Below the pieces are notes generated by a model. That model worked only from the letters and a program-made list of their open reading frames with translations, was not told where the DNA came from and did not search any database. From assembly GCF_000422085.1 (NCBI RefSeq), contig NC_021741.1, forward strand, positions 1,860,001 through 1,924,000: 64,000 nucleotides of DNA, written 5' to 3'. Below, piece after piece: positions 34,037 through 42,221 of this stretch (positions are counted from its first letter, which is position 1; each line of letters opens with the position of its first letter). Position numbers and translations under genes: made by a program. Source of the DNA: Serratia liquefaciens ATCC 27592. Its GTDB lineage: Bacteria > Pseudomonadota > Gammaproteobacteria > Enterobacterales > Enterobacteriaceae.

Positions 34037-36723
34037 TGGCAGGCCCTTGGGAGAAATATCAAAGCACACCGGCGGAAACACCAACTTCTGACGGGCCGTG
34101 GAGCAAATACCAATCACCGCAAGCCGAACAATCGCCACCTCAGCAGGGTGGCGATATTGTTTCTGCTGCTGAGCAACGCTTCGGGATTCCTGCGGGGCTG
34201 CTCAGCGCGGTGATCAACAAAGAGAGCGATGGAAACTCAGGGGCAATTAGCCCGAAGGGTGCTATTGGTCTGGCACAGGTAATGCCGAACACCGCGCGCG
34301 GCATGGGCTACGACCCAGAGGAGCTGAAACGTAACCCGGCGCTGCAGGTTGAGGCCGGCGCCCGGTATTTGAAACAGATGCTTGATGCGCATGGCAACGT
34401 AACTGACGCACTGGCCGCCTATAACTGGGGGCCAGGGAACGTGCAAAAGTTTATGCGCGGTGAGAAAACCCAGATCCCGACGGAAACCGTCAACTACGTA
34501 ACCGACCCACGTTTCGCACAGTGGACGCAACCCACTGCACAGCCAGGAAGTGAAGGTGAATTGGCGCAGCTTTCCCAGCAGGCGGCGCAACCTTGGGCAC
34601 AGGCAGCACCGGAGCCGACTTTAGCGGAGAACCTTGGGCAAGCGGGGCGTGGCCTGGCACAAAGTGCTGTTAACGTCGCGAATATCCCCGGACAAGTTGT
34701 AAACACCGCTCTTGGCGCTGCTGGCGTGCCAGCGGAAGACCAGGTGATGCAATTGCGCCTACCTGAAAGCATGCGGCCTACAGATCCGTATGCGCAGCTG
34801 GGGGCGGAGATCGGCCCGTACCTGATCCCTGGCCTCGGTGCTGAACGCACAGCGGCGGCACTGGCCTCTACTGCGGGCGCGGGTCGCGCCGAACGTATCG
34901 CAACGCAGGGCGCTGACATGCTGGCGGAAAACCTCCCCGGTGCGATTGCTCAGTCCACCCAGAATAATGACCTGTCGGGTAATCTTGCTGCAGGCCTGGC
35001 CGGAAGTGTGATCGGTCGTGGACTGCTGGCTGCCGGCGGGCGCGCTGCTGGGGCTATTCGTGGCGCCGCACAACGTGAAGGACAGGCAACCGCAGCAGTG
35101 GCTGAACAAGCTGCACCAGTATCGCCAACTGCACCAGGGGCAAAGGCTACCGCCGCAGTGCCACCTGAACAAGGAGTGCAGGACGTGGCGGCGCGTGTTG
35201 GCGCTGCCGCTGACCGAGAAACTGCACCTCGTATGGCGGACGCCGCGCGCGATGTTGCACCGCGACAGGATGTTATCGCCGCCGCCAAGCAATTAGGATT
35301 GAGCGAAGACGATTTGCTGTTGTCGCACGTATCAGGCAATCAGGCCTATCGCGATTTTGAACAGGCGTTGAAATCCGTACCTGGTTCGCAGTTGGCGGCG
35401 CAGGAGAACCAGGCGCTAACCAAGATCGCTAAACAGGCCACAGATATGACGGACGCCGCCGGCGCACTACCGGACAAAGCTGCGATGAATGACAAGTTTC
35501 TGTCTTCTTTCCAGCGCGGTATTGCCACTGTGCAGAATAAATCGGACCAGCTTTATAACCAGATCTCCGCTGCAATCCCCAAGGGGCAAACTGTCGAAGC
35601 CAACAATATCATTCGATATCTGGACAGCAAAGCGGACGAACTGGGCGGAGCGGAGCATCTATCAACGATGGAGAGGCGGGTCTATAACTCCGTTGCGCCC
35701 GTTGGTGATGATGCGACAGCCCCGACATATGCGCGATTGGACAACATCCGCAAGCAGATCGGGCAGGCTATCGGTAAAAACTCTGGACCGTTCCGCGATG
35801 AAGAGACTGGGGCGCTGAAACAGCTTTACGCTAATCTGACTGCAGACCAGGAACAGGCGGTTGTCGCCGCCGGTATGGGCGATAAATGGCAGGCCGCCAA
35901 GAAGCTGATCCGGGTCCGCAGCACGATGGAAGACGCGCTAACCGGCCTGCTGGGCAAAGACTTGCGCGGCGACATCGGCACAAAAGCCAGTCTGGCTATC
36001 CGTAACCTGGCCAAGGGTGATGCGAAAGGATTTCGTGCGCTGCAGCAAGATATCCCCTCGCCACGGATCCGGCGGGAAGTTGTGGCCACATCGCTGCGCG
36101 ATGCATTCAGCCAGGGCAGCCGCAAAGAGAATGAGTTCCACCTGCCGGGTTTTGTGGACTGGTATCAGGGGGTGAAGTCATCCGGCACCTTGCCGATGGT
36201 TGAGCGAGAACTGGGTGACAGGACGGCTAACAACCTGCAGAATCTGTTTACCGTGTCGCAGGCAGTACGCCAGGCTCGCGAGAGCAGCATCCAAACCGGT
36301 CGGTTGAACGCGTTTATCAAGCAATTCGATGCAGAAGGCGGCATGTTGGACAAAGTATATCGTCACGGCAAAGGGGCGTTAGCGACGACGGTTTTAGGAC
36401 ATATCCCTGTTGTCGGCCCGACGTTGAGCTATGGCGCTGTGGCCGGTATGGCTGCCAAAGAAGCCGCCCGCCCGGCGCGCAGTGTTGCGGCAGATCGTCT
36501 GTTGGCGTCGTCTGAATTCAGGTCGGTTGTGAAGCAAGCAAAAGGTTCCAGGCTACCGGAAAAGGGGCAGCAGGTAATCAACCGGAAAATGGAAGCGCGC
36601 ATCGCTAATTCTCCAGCGTGGAAATCGCTTTACCGCACGCTGACGCGGGAGGAGAAGCAGGCGATCTCGAGAGTGGGGATTATTGGCTGGCTTTCAGGTG
36701 ATGCCGACGGTAGGGAATATTGA
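34036..36723 (+). CDS. DNA ejection protein, P22 gp16-like, with transglycosylase domain
   Basis: 895 residues from ATG 34036 (GGAGAAAG upstream). Short WEKYQ/WSKYQ repeats open the protein. A lytic transglycosylase (SLT) domain follows at about 40-150: VINKESDGNSGAISPKGAIG with the catalytic Glu, then GLAQVMPNTARG and YNWGPGN. The remaining 700 residues are Ala-rich with hydrophobic stretches and a helical C-terminus. gp16 is the largest P22 ejection protein and is needed for DNA to enter the cytoplasm. The SLT domain would open a local gap in peptidoglycan. It is the last gene of the P22 morphogenesis run before the accessory locus. Confidence 0.9.
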   Translation: MAGPWEKYQSTPAETPTSDGPWSKYQSPQAEQSPPQQGGDIVSAAEQRFGIPAGLLSAVINKESDGNSGAISPKGAIGLAQVMPNTARGMGYDPEELKRNPALQVEAGARYLKQMLDAHGNVTDALAAYNWGPGNVQKFMRGEKTQIPTETVNYVTDPRFAQWTQPTAQPGSEGELAQLSQQAAQPWAQAAPEPTLAENLGQAGRGLAQSAVNVANIPGQVVNTALGAAGVPAEDQVMQLRLPESMRPTDPYAQLGAEIGPYLIPGLGAERTAAALASTAGAGRAERIATQGADMLAENLPGAIAQSTQNNDLSGNLAAGLAGSVIGRGLLAAGGRAAGAIRGAAQREGQATAAVAEQAAPVSPTAPGAKATAAVPPEQGVQDVAARVGAAADRETAPRMADAARDVAPRQDVIAAAKQLGLSEDDLLLSHVSGNQAYRDFEQALKSVPGSQLAAQENQALTKIAKQATDMTDAAGALPDKAAMNDKFLSSFQRGIATVQNKSDQLYNQISAAIPKGQTVEANNIIRYLDSKADELGGAEHLSTMERRVYNSVAPVGDDATAPTYARLDNIRKQIGQAIGKNSGPFRDEETGALKQLYANLTADQEQAVVAAGMGDKWQAAKKLIRVRSTMEDALTGLLGKDLRGDIGTKASLAIRNLAKGDAKGFRALQQDIPSPRIRREVVATSLRDAFSQGSRKENEFHLPGFVDWYQGVKSSGTLPMVERELGDRTANNLQNLFTVSQAVRQARESSIQTGRLNAFIKQFDAEGGMLDKVYRHGKGALATTVLGHIPVVGPTLSYGAVAGMAAKEAARPARSVAADRLLASSEFRSVVKQAKGSRLPEKGQQVINRKMEARIANSPAWKSLYRTLTREEKQAISRVGIIGWLSGDADGREY

Positions 36724-36795
36724 CCAATGGCAAAGGATGGCGGAAACGGTTAACCAGATATATCATCTATGCCATAAATCAAAAGGGGTATATCA

Positions 36796-37083
36796 ATGAA
36801 GAAATTAACTCTGGTTATTGCTGCAATAGGATTGCTTGCTGGGTGCGCTAATTCGTCGAAGACCTTCGCTCCTGATGGGCGTGAAGCATATTCAATCGAT
36901 TGTTCCGGTACTGCCAGAACGTGGGGGATGTGTTTAGAGAAAGCCGGTGACCTATGCGGTGCTAAAGGTTATGACACCTTTATTTCTGCGGGGGATAAAG
37001 GCTGGATTGCTACAGCTCAGCCTGACTTCGCCATGGCGGGAAGCACTATTTCCAGAAACTTGTTAATAGCTTGCAAAAAATGA
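36796..37083 (+). CDS. Cys-rich lipoprotein A in the immI-like locus
   Basis: 95 residues with a lipoprotein signal (AIGLLAGC), lipidated at Cys18 or so. The mature part has the pattern DG-x3-Y-x-I-D-C-SGT-x3-W-x2-C-x-E-K-A-x3-C-x3-GY. Four cysteines make disulfides in the periplasm likely. It shares this pattern with the convergent lipoprotein at 37107. Lipoproteins of this type are found widely in Gram-negative genomes without known function. Between gene 16 and the tailspike P22 carries superinfection-exclusion and immI genes, so a lysogenic-conversion role is plausible. Confidence 0.75.
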   Translation: MKKLTLVIAAIGLLAGCANSSKTFAPDGREAYSIDCSGTARTWGMCLEKAGDLCGAKGYDTFISAGDKGWIATAQPDFAMAGSTISRNLLIACKK

Positions 37084-37089
37084 GTAGAC

Positions 37090-37111
37090 AATAGCCCCTT
37101 TCGGGGCTATT
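37090..37111. terminator. Bidirectional terminator between the two lipoprotein genes
   Basis: AATAGCCCC-TTTC-GGGGCTATT, a perfect 9-bp stem, follows the plus-strand lipoprotein stop by seven bases and contains the stop codon of the minus-strand one. Confidence 0.75.
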
Positions 37112-37334
37112 TGCATTCTACAACCATTTCTTTGCGATTAAATCCAGCGGATTTACTGAGGTCTGAGTACCCAGAAGGGCAAACTTTATTCGCCTCTTCA
37201 TAACAGATACTCCAGGCGGTGCTGGCCCCGCATTCAACCAGAAATTGTTTTGTACCATCGCCTCTATTTAGCTGCGTTGATTTTGAGCAGCTAACAAGTA
37301 GCAGCAAGGTAAAAATTAAAAGGGTGAACCGCAC
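37107..37334 (-). CDS. Cys-rich lipoprotein B, paralogue of lipoprotein A
   Basis: 75 residues from a GTG at 37334 with GGGAGG six bases upstream; an open frame runs back to 37367 but has no such site. The signal is FTLLIFTLLLLVSC. The mature part, DGTKQFLVECGASTAWSIC then YEEANKVCPSGYSDL, aligns with lipoprotein A (same DG, C, W, C, C and GY positions). The two genes converge on a shared terminator. The paralogy suggests duplication or paired acquisition. Function unknown; an envelope effect in the lysogen is the best guess. Confidence 0.75.
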   Translation of the reverse strand: MRFTLLIFTLLLLVSCSKSTQLNRGDGTKQFLVECGASTAWSICYEEANKVCPSGYSDLSKSAGFNRKEMVVECK

Positions 37335-37371
37335 AGTAAACCTCCCATGTTTAGCTAAGCATAGCATGGGG

Positions 37372-37623
37372 TTATTGGTCTTTTCGATACATCGCTGTCA
37401 GCGTTTCGACCACAACCTTCTTGAACTGCTCGGCGTGTTCGTGCGCCAGGCGTTCGGCATCGTCACGAAAGCCGGCTATTTTTGGCGGCTGCGCCAACGC
37501 CTCTTCGATTATCAGCGTGATCTCAGCATTCAGCGAACGGCCATTCATTTTGGCGCGCTGCTTAATTTTGCCGTGTATTTCTTTCGGCAGCCGTAAATGA
37601 AACTGCGTCTCTAACTCTTCCAT
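37372..37623 (-). CDS. mnt: Arc/Mnt-family repressor at the immI position
   Basis: 83 residues. The ribbon-helix-helix core (TQFHLRLPKEIHGKIKQRA, then NGRSLNAEITLII) is followed by a C-terminal helix likely to form a coiled coil (HAEQFKKVVVETLTAMY), the two-domain shape of P22 Mnt (82 residues). P22 places mnt between gene 16 and gene 9, exactly here. A 17-bp palindrome at 37683-37699 upstream is probably its operator. No antirepressor follows; ant is instead in the left arm, so its target may be the lipoprotein genes, the tailspike or its own promoter. Confidence 0.85.
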   Translation of the reverse strand: MEELETQFHLRLPKEIHGKIKQRAKMNGRSLNAEITLIIEEALAQPPKIAGFRDDAERLAHEHAEQFKKVVVETLTAMYRKDQ

Positions 37624-37682
37624 GGTCGTGCCTCACCGGTGGGTGGATCGGCATGATATGGCGAACTGTATAAATCAACAAT

Positions 37683-37699
37683 AGTACCATTTTGGTACT
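37683..37699. promoter_or_regulatory. Palindromic operator upstream of the mnt-like gene
   Basis: AGTACCATTTTGGTACT has perfect 7-bp arms around a 3-bp centre and lies in the 141-bp gap between the divergent mnt-like and tailspike genes. It differs from the left-arm operators (CCACGGTGG core), implying separate specificity. Confidence 0.6.
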
Positions 37700-37764
37700 T
37701 AAAAGCCCTAAACACTACCGCAAGCCTTGCCTTGTGGGGATTTCGCACGCCTGGAGAAAAATAA

Positions 37765-39969
37765 ATGGCTGACACCATTACCCCGAACGTTGTTGTTTCA
37801 ATGCCGTCACAACTGTTTACGCTCGCACGTGCATTCAAGGCGGCGGCAAACGGAAAAATTTACATCGGTAAAATCGACACCGATCCGACAATTCCTGAGA
37901 ACCAAATCCAGGTATACCTCGAGAATGAGGACGACACGCACGTACCGATTGCTCAGCCGATCATTATTAATTCCGGTGGCTACCCCGTGTATGGCGGCCA
38001 GATTGCCAAGTTCGTGACGGTTCAGGGTCACAGCATGGCGGTCTACGACGCATACAATGCGCAGCAGTTCTATTTCCCTAACGTGCTGAAATATGACCCT
38101 GACCAGTTCGCTAATCGGCTTAAAGATCCGTATGGTGCCGGATATATTAGCAACGTATACAATCACTACGACACCACGTCAGAGATTAAATCTATCGAGG
38201 TTTCTTCCCTAACTAATGCAATCCACACACGCAAATATCAGGCATCATCTACAGCGCTGAGTGAAAACGTATTGTTGAGAGACGCTGCAGAGGATAGCGC
38301 AGCCAAAGCAGGAACAGACTGGAAAACAAACGGCGTAATTAACGGAAAGGCTCTGGTGTTTGATAATAAAGGCAAAGCTTTTCGGTTAATGCCGACATAT
38401 GGTTATGTGACGATTGAAGGGCTTGGCGGCGGAGAGGGCACAGACGATGCATTCTTGATGGATATTGCTCAGCAGGTTTCCTCAGCCCCTGTGCGCGTCA
38501 TTCCCAATAAAACGTACAGATTCAGCAGGCCTGTTAAGCACTCAGCTGGGTGCGGTTGGATAGGTAGGAATACGACGTTTATTGGACCATCCACTGGTAA
38601 CAGGGTGCCTTTCATATCGTCAATTAAGACATCAACCGGCGCAAACAACGACACGGTAAACGGTACATCCGGGGTTAACAACGTCAGGTTTGAAGGGATC
38701 GTAATTGACACCAATTACCTTGATGCAACAGGTGCACTAGGGTTTAGCTTCGCAGAAAATACCCTGGACAACTGGACTGATTGCATTTTTGATAATGTTA
38801 CTTTCAAAAACAGCAAATTCGATAACCTTGCTCTGCAGAATAACTGCGCCCGCGTTTACTTCCATCGATGCATCTTTGATCACGCGGGTGAAGACGCAGT
38901 AACACTGAGAAAAACATGTGAAAACATCGGATTCTTTGAATCAGTTGTCAGCAATACGGCTCAAGTTGCTAAAAGCGGCGTTTCCTTCGGCGATGGAATT
39001 GTTGTAAAGGCTAAATTTGTAATAATCGATGGGTGCCGATTCATTAACGTTGGCAACCACATTAAGGGCGCTGGCATAGCAAACAATGCCGAGGATGTGG
39101 ATAACGTATTCCAAGCAAGTTATGGGACATTCGTAAACAATAGATTTGAAAGCTGTTATGGTGGCGCTGGCATCGGCACAATGAATATTGACTTCATTAA
39201 CGCCGGTCAGCTGATTGAGGGGATAACACTCGACAACAATACATACATCAACACTGATGCTAACGCTGTTGGAATCCGCTATGTCAGAGATTTCAATCAC
39301 GGTAAATGCAAAATAATCGGTCAGAACCTGGCTGGATACTATGCCGTAGAGTTGATTAACGTTATCAACCTTAATGGAGAGTTCGACGTTAGGACGGCCC
39401 TCGGCGGTGCAGCACTGATAAATAACTGCAATGGTCGAGCGGCGATTACGGCATTTGATGTGAGCAAAGGAGAAAACTTAAACTCTCTGACAATTACTAC
39501 ATGTGACAAACTTCGCGTTGACGCGAAGATAGACACTTCCGCACGAAATGGACTTGCGGTAACTACGTTCTCGAACGGCAGAATTGATTTTTCTGCGAAC
39601 AATATTTTGCTTCAGGGAGCATCATTTACCGGGCTGTCACGTTCGCGTGTTAAATGCGAGGTAACACAGTGCGGAAATAATGGCGTAACCGTTGTATCTG
39701 CAAACGACTGCCCCGAAATCGACTTGGGGGCATATGACTGCGGTACCGCAACGAACGACACCTATTCATCGCTTCGATTTATAGCTGGCAGCAGAAACCG
39801 TATTCGCCTGGTATCTTCTTCTGGGCAAACCAATAAGCCGAAATATGACTTGATTGTCGAGGGTGGCGTTGCGGGGACTTCTCTTTACTACATCGTAAGC
39901 GCTGGTGTGACTGCTAAAACACTCATCTCTCCGAGTGCATCAGTGACTAAGATTGAAGCGATTGAATAG
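37765..39969 (+). CDS. Tailspike, P22 gp9-type head-binding domain with unrelated receptor domain
   Basis: 734 residues. The first about 125 ([40 protein letters not shown], then [20 protein letters not shown]) are the P22 tailspike head-binding domain. The rest is Asn/Gly/Thr-rich with repeated short strands ([16 protein letters not shown] and similar), as expected for a right-handed parallel beta-helix. I do not recognise it as P22 endorhamnosidase, so it probably binds and may cleave a different surface polysaccharide. The gene has GGAG nine bases upstream and is the last prophage gene before attR. Confidence 0.88.
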   Translation: MADTITPNVVVSMPSQLFTLARAFKAAANGKIYIGKIDTDPTIPENQIQVYLENEDDTHVPIAQPIIINSGGYPVYGGQIAKFVTVQGHSMAVYDAYNAQQFYFPNVLKYDPDQFANRLKDPYGAGYISNVYNHYDTTSEIKSIEVSSLTNAIHTRKYQASSTALSENVLLRDAAEDSAAKAGTDWKTNGVINGKALVFDNKGKAFRLMPTYGYVTIEGLGGGEGTDDAFLMDIAQQVSSAPVRVIPNKTYRFSRPVKHSAGCGWIGRNTTFIGPSTGNRVPFISSIKTSTGANNDTVNGTSGVNNVRFEGIVIDTNYLDATGALGFSFAENTLDNWTDCIFDNVTFKNSKFDNLALQNNCARVYFHRCIFDHAGEDAVTLRKTCENIGFFESVVSNTAQVAKSGVSFGDGIVVKAKFVIIDGCRFINVGNHIKGAGIANNAEDVDNVFQASYGTFVNNRFESCYGGAGIGTMNIDFINAGQLIEGITLDNNTYINTDANAVGIRYVRDFNHGKCKIIGQNLAGYYAVELINVINLNGEFDVRTALGGAALINNCNGRAAITAFDVSKGENLNSLTITTCDKLRVDAKIDTSARNGLAVTTFSNGRIDFSANNILLQGASFTGLSRSRVKCEVTQCGNNGVTVVSANDCPEIDLGAYDCGTATNDTYSSLRFIAGSRNRIRLVSSSGQTNKPKYDLIVEGGVAGTSLYYIVSAGVTAKTLISPSASVTKIEAIE

Positions 39970-40258
39970 ACAAGGATGGGGTAAGGCTGTGACATGGATG
40001 TTTTCACATCTGTTGATATGGATTTTATAACTCATTCAGCATGGGGCATGTATGGGGCAAAAAATTATCGCAAAACGATGCAACTACGTGGGTTGTAGCG
40101 GCTCGGTTTGCGGTAATGCTCTGTTTCTGCTCTAATTAGACCTGTAGCTTGCGATTAAAGCACGGACGCAGCAGAACTCATGGGTACCTATCCGGGTACA
40201 TTTTGAAGTGTCGTTTTTAAATTTAATTAATTACAATGAGTTATGTTATTAATCTTGC
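39970..40258. other. Non-coding right end of the prophage
   Basis: No convincing gene. It contains two ATGGGGCA words close together (about 40044-40060), and the GGGTAC double site described separately. Confidence 0.5.
40182..40200. repeat. GGGTAC double site next to attR
   Basis: GGGTACCTATCCGGGTACA, a one-mismatch direct copy of 1790-1808, 59 bp inside the right core. Together with the left copy it suggests integrase or excisionase arm sites. Confidence 0.55.
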
Positions 40259-40275
40259 TCCTGCATAGCGCGCCA
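40259..40275. repeat. attR core, 17 bp
   Basis: TCCTGCATAGCGCGCCA, identical to 1658-1674. It is the displaced 3' end of the original tRNA-like gene; no 5' tRNA portion precedes it. Confidence 0.9.
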
Positions 40276-40293
40276 GCTTCCTTTTCGGGAACA

Positions 40294-40369
40294 GTTACCG
40301 TAAAGCGCATCCGGGTTGATTTGCACTATCGGCTCCTTGTTGGGATTTTCGGGTGCGCTTTACCGTAAC
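40294..40369. repeat. Inverted repeat beside attR
   Basis: Arms 40294-40314 and 40349-40369 (GTTACCGTAAAGCGC and its complement) pair at about 18 of 21 positions around a 34-bp spacer. It lies in host DNA just outside the right core. No T-run follows the second arm directly, though TTCTCTCCTTTTC is 4 bp on. Confidence 0.6.
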
Positions 40370-40462
40370 GGGTTCTCTCCTTTTCTTAATCTTCTTCTGT
40401 TGTAATCGATCTTTGCTAGACTCTAATCAGGCAGGTTCGCTGCCCGGCAACAGGAGATCGCC

Positions 40463-40762
40463 ATGTCTGAGTCCGATCAACTGCAGGAGTTATTGCAACG
40501 TGTGGCGGCGCTCGAAGCCAGAGAGAAGTCGCTTACCGCCGCCTCCAACGCCTATCAGGCAATTATCACCACCATGCTAGGCAACCTGGCTCAACAGGAG
40601 CGTGACAAGATTATTGCGATGATCGATCAGGCGCATGAACTGGCTTATGCGCGTGCTATTCAGCGCTGCAACGAGCCGCAAAAGCAAAAAATCAAACAGG
40701 CCGATGATATCGCCCAGCGGATGTTTATGTTTGCGCAAGGCAAAAACTCGCTGCAACGCTAG
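40463..40762 (+). CDS. Hypothetical protein, coiled-coil N-terminus
   Basis: 99 residues. The first 25 look like a short leucine-rich coiled coil (SDQLQELLQRVAALEAREKS), followed by further helices ending in QADDIAQRMFMFAQGK. No membrane segment or signal. CAGGAGA lies eight bases before the ATG. The first gene of the host sequence after the prophage; transcribed rightward with the next genes but from its own gap. I do not recognise the family; it is probably a conserved enterobacterial hypothetical. Confidence 0.75.
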   Translation: MSESDQLQELLQRVAALEAREKSLTAASNAYQAIITTMLGNLAQQERDKIIAMIDQAHELAYARAIQRCNEPQKQKIKQADDIAQRMFMFAQGKNSLQR

Positions 40763-40891
40763 CCGCAGCAGGTATAACAGTTACCGATATTAAATTGCAT
40801 AACTGATCTACCTGGGCAAACTGTACCTGTGTTAGTTTGAGGAATGATTATTGATAGCAATAATGTCCCCCCAAGGCATAAGGTTGTAGCT

Positions 40892-41395
40892 ATGGACGCG
40901 ATTAAAAGCATCTTGGTAAAAGAAATCGAACGGATCAATCGACAGGAAGGACGTGACGGCAAGTTGCGCTTCAATAGCGAGTTTGCCCGCGATCACCGTT
41001 ATCTGTGTCTCGCCATGTTTGCCGGTTATTTTGCCGTGATCGCCGTGATGTATCAGGTTCCTTACATGGGCTTCATCGCGTTTTTGGCTTTCACCGCCTT
41101 CGTTCTGTTCATGTTCGCCATGCTGCTGATTGAAATCAAACCGGTCTATCGCTTTGAAGATATTGGCGTGCTGGATCTGCGCGTTTGTTATAACGGCGAG
41201 TGGTATTTCACCCGGGCGCTGTCGCCGCAGTCGGTGAAGGCATTGCTGGATGAACCGACAATCGGTGCCGCGACGAAAAATCGCATGCAGGAAATCATCG
41301 CTAATAAAGGCGAGATTGATTTCTATGACGTCTACGATCTGGCGTACTCAAAGAAGCCGCAGGATGAGCAGCCGCAGGTGGCCGTGCTTAACTGA
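40892..41395 (+). CDS. YlaC-family inner-membrane protein
   Basis: 167 residues from ATG 40892. Two membrane helices in the middle (about 40-58 and 62-85) are followed by YRFEDIGVLDLRVCYNGEWY, which is nearly the same as in E. coli YlaC, and a C-terminal GEIDFYDVYDLA, again YlaC-like. The longer open frame from 40844 would add 16 unrelated residues. Function of the family is unknown. In E. coli ylaC is elsewhere on the chromosome, so the location differs. Confidence 0.8.
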   Translation: MDAIKSILVKEIERINRQEGRDGKLRFNSEFARDHRYLCLAMFAGYFAVIAVMYQVPYMGFIAFLAFTAFVLFMFAMLLIEIKPVYRFEDIGVLDLRVCYNGEWYFTRALSPQSVKALLDEPTIGAATKNRMQEIIANKGEIDFYDVYDLAYSKKPQDEQPQVAVLN

Positions 41396-41463
41396 GGGTT
41401 TCCGCTCGCGCGGTTGTCGATTATACTCACGCATTGAAGTCAGATAAGCCTGAGGAATTTACG

Positions 41464-41595
41464 ATGAGTGATGATATTTTCGATTTTGATATCGATGCCG
41501 AATTGGCGCAAGCAGAAGAAAAAGCGGCGCAGAAAGTGAAAGAACTCCCCGAGATCCTTGAGGACGAGGCGGACTGCGAAGGCTGTAAAATCTGA
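41464..41595 (+). CDS. 43-residue acidic protein ending in CxxC
   Basis: Starts at ATG 41464 with TGAGGAA upstream and ends just before a strong terminator. Sequence features are a very acidic start (DDIFDFDIDAE), a short helix with QAEEKAAQKVKEL, and an acidic C-terminus closing with DCEGCKI. The CxxC could bind metal or form a disulfide. No family recognised; the clear start, terminator and amino-acid bias support a real gene. Confidence 0.65.
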   Translation: MSDDIFDFDIDAELAQAEEKAAQKVKELPEILEDEADCEGCKI

Positions 41596-41613
41596 TCGCC
41601 ATCGCCTTTAAAG

Positions 41614-41634
41614 AACCGCTTCGGCGGTTTTTTT
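41614..41634 (+). terminator. Terminator after the small acidic gene
   Basis: AACCGC-TTCG-GCGGTT followed by a run of T, 18 bp past the stop codon. Confidence 0.92.
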
Positions 41635-41659
41635 ATGCTCCAAATTTGGGGTTGCGGGC

Positions 41660-41684
41660 AAAAAAAAGCCCGTTTCAGGCGGGC
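41660..41684 (-). terminator. Leftward terminator downstream of the small membrane genes
   Basis: Minus-strand hairpin GCCCG-CCTGAAA-CGGGC followed by eight T. It shows that transcription reaches here from the right and supports expression of the small genes at 41822-42059. Confidence 0.8.
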
Positions 41685-41821
41685 CAACACTTAAGTCGTA
41701 TGAGGGATTATTTTTATAACCATCTGCGTCTAGCTTACGCGCAATGGCCGGTAAGTGATTTCGGTGTTTTGTAACAAAACGGTAGTTGTAGTGTTGCTAT
41801 GTTACTGCGCCTGGCTGGGGA

Positions 41822-41932
41822 TTAATCCAGTACAAATCCCCATATCAGCAATACCGCCACAATAATCACGCAGAGTGCGGAGACGGTAACCAGTATCTTT
41901 CCCAGAATGTCTTTTTCTTGCTGCTGTGCCAC
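41822..41932 (-). CDS. 36-residue single-span membrane protein
   Basis: Reads from a GTG at 41932 as AQQQEKDILGKI followed by one hydrophobic helix (about 13-34, LVTVSALCVIIVAVLLIWGF) and a C-terminal Val-Leu-Asp. It starts 7 bases after the stop of the tiny gene upstream, so the pair is probably an operon. A TTG five codons upstream is an alternative start. No family recognised. The shape is that of regulatory membrane microproteins; function unknown. Confidence 0.5.
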   Translation of the reverse strand: MAQQQEKDILGKILVTVSALCVIIVAVLLIWGFVLD

Positions 41933-41939
41933 GTTAACG

Positions 41940-42059
41940 TTATCCAATTAAGAGTCTATGGACCAAATCGGCGACGCCCAGGTCCAGCACTATCACAGTC
42001 AGTGCGAGCCCCAACATGGCCGATAGAAATCGAATTTTACTGTTCAAATCGATACCCAT
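41940..42059 (-). CDS. 39-residue membrane protein, first of a tandem pair
   Basis: Starts at ATG 42059: MGIDLNSKIRF, a hydrophobic helix (about 12-31, LSAMLGLALTVIVLDLGVA) and DLVHRLLIG. The ribosome site is weak (GCGGTG). It lies between the cvrA 3' end and the second tiny gene; a minus-strand terminator 250 bp further left fits expression. No family recognised. Two adjacent short frames each encoding one helix are unlikely by chance but still need translation evidence. Confidence 0.5.
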   Translation of the reverse strand: MGIDLNSKIRFLSAMLGLALTVIVLDLGVADLVHRLLIG

Positions 42060-42174
42060 CACCGCGATGCGATGTTCCCAGAGTAAAGGTTAAAACGCCG
42101 GAGCTGAATGCCCGGTTTGGGTTATTCCAGAGGTTAAGAACCTTCCCAGGCTTATAAGTTCCGTCTGTTTGAAA

Positions 42175-42206
42175 GGTCCGCTGCGGGCATGGCCGCGCAG
42201 CAGACC
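42175..42206 (-). terminator. Hairpin after cvrA
   Basis: Eleven-base arms (42175-42185 and 42196-42206) with one mismatch, followed on the minus strand by only TTTC. A weak intrinsic terminator or an RNA-stabilising hairpin. Confidence 0.5.
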
Positions 42207-42221
42207 GGTTATGCGGAGGAA

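Noticed and set aside
36724..37764. P22-type sieA superinfection exclusion gene
   Set aside because: No multi-span membrane protein in this interval; only two lipoproteins and the Arc-type regulator.
39970..40258. gtrABC-type O-antigen glucosylation genes near the attachment site
   Set aside because: The region is only about 290 bp and has no coding potential.
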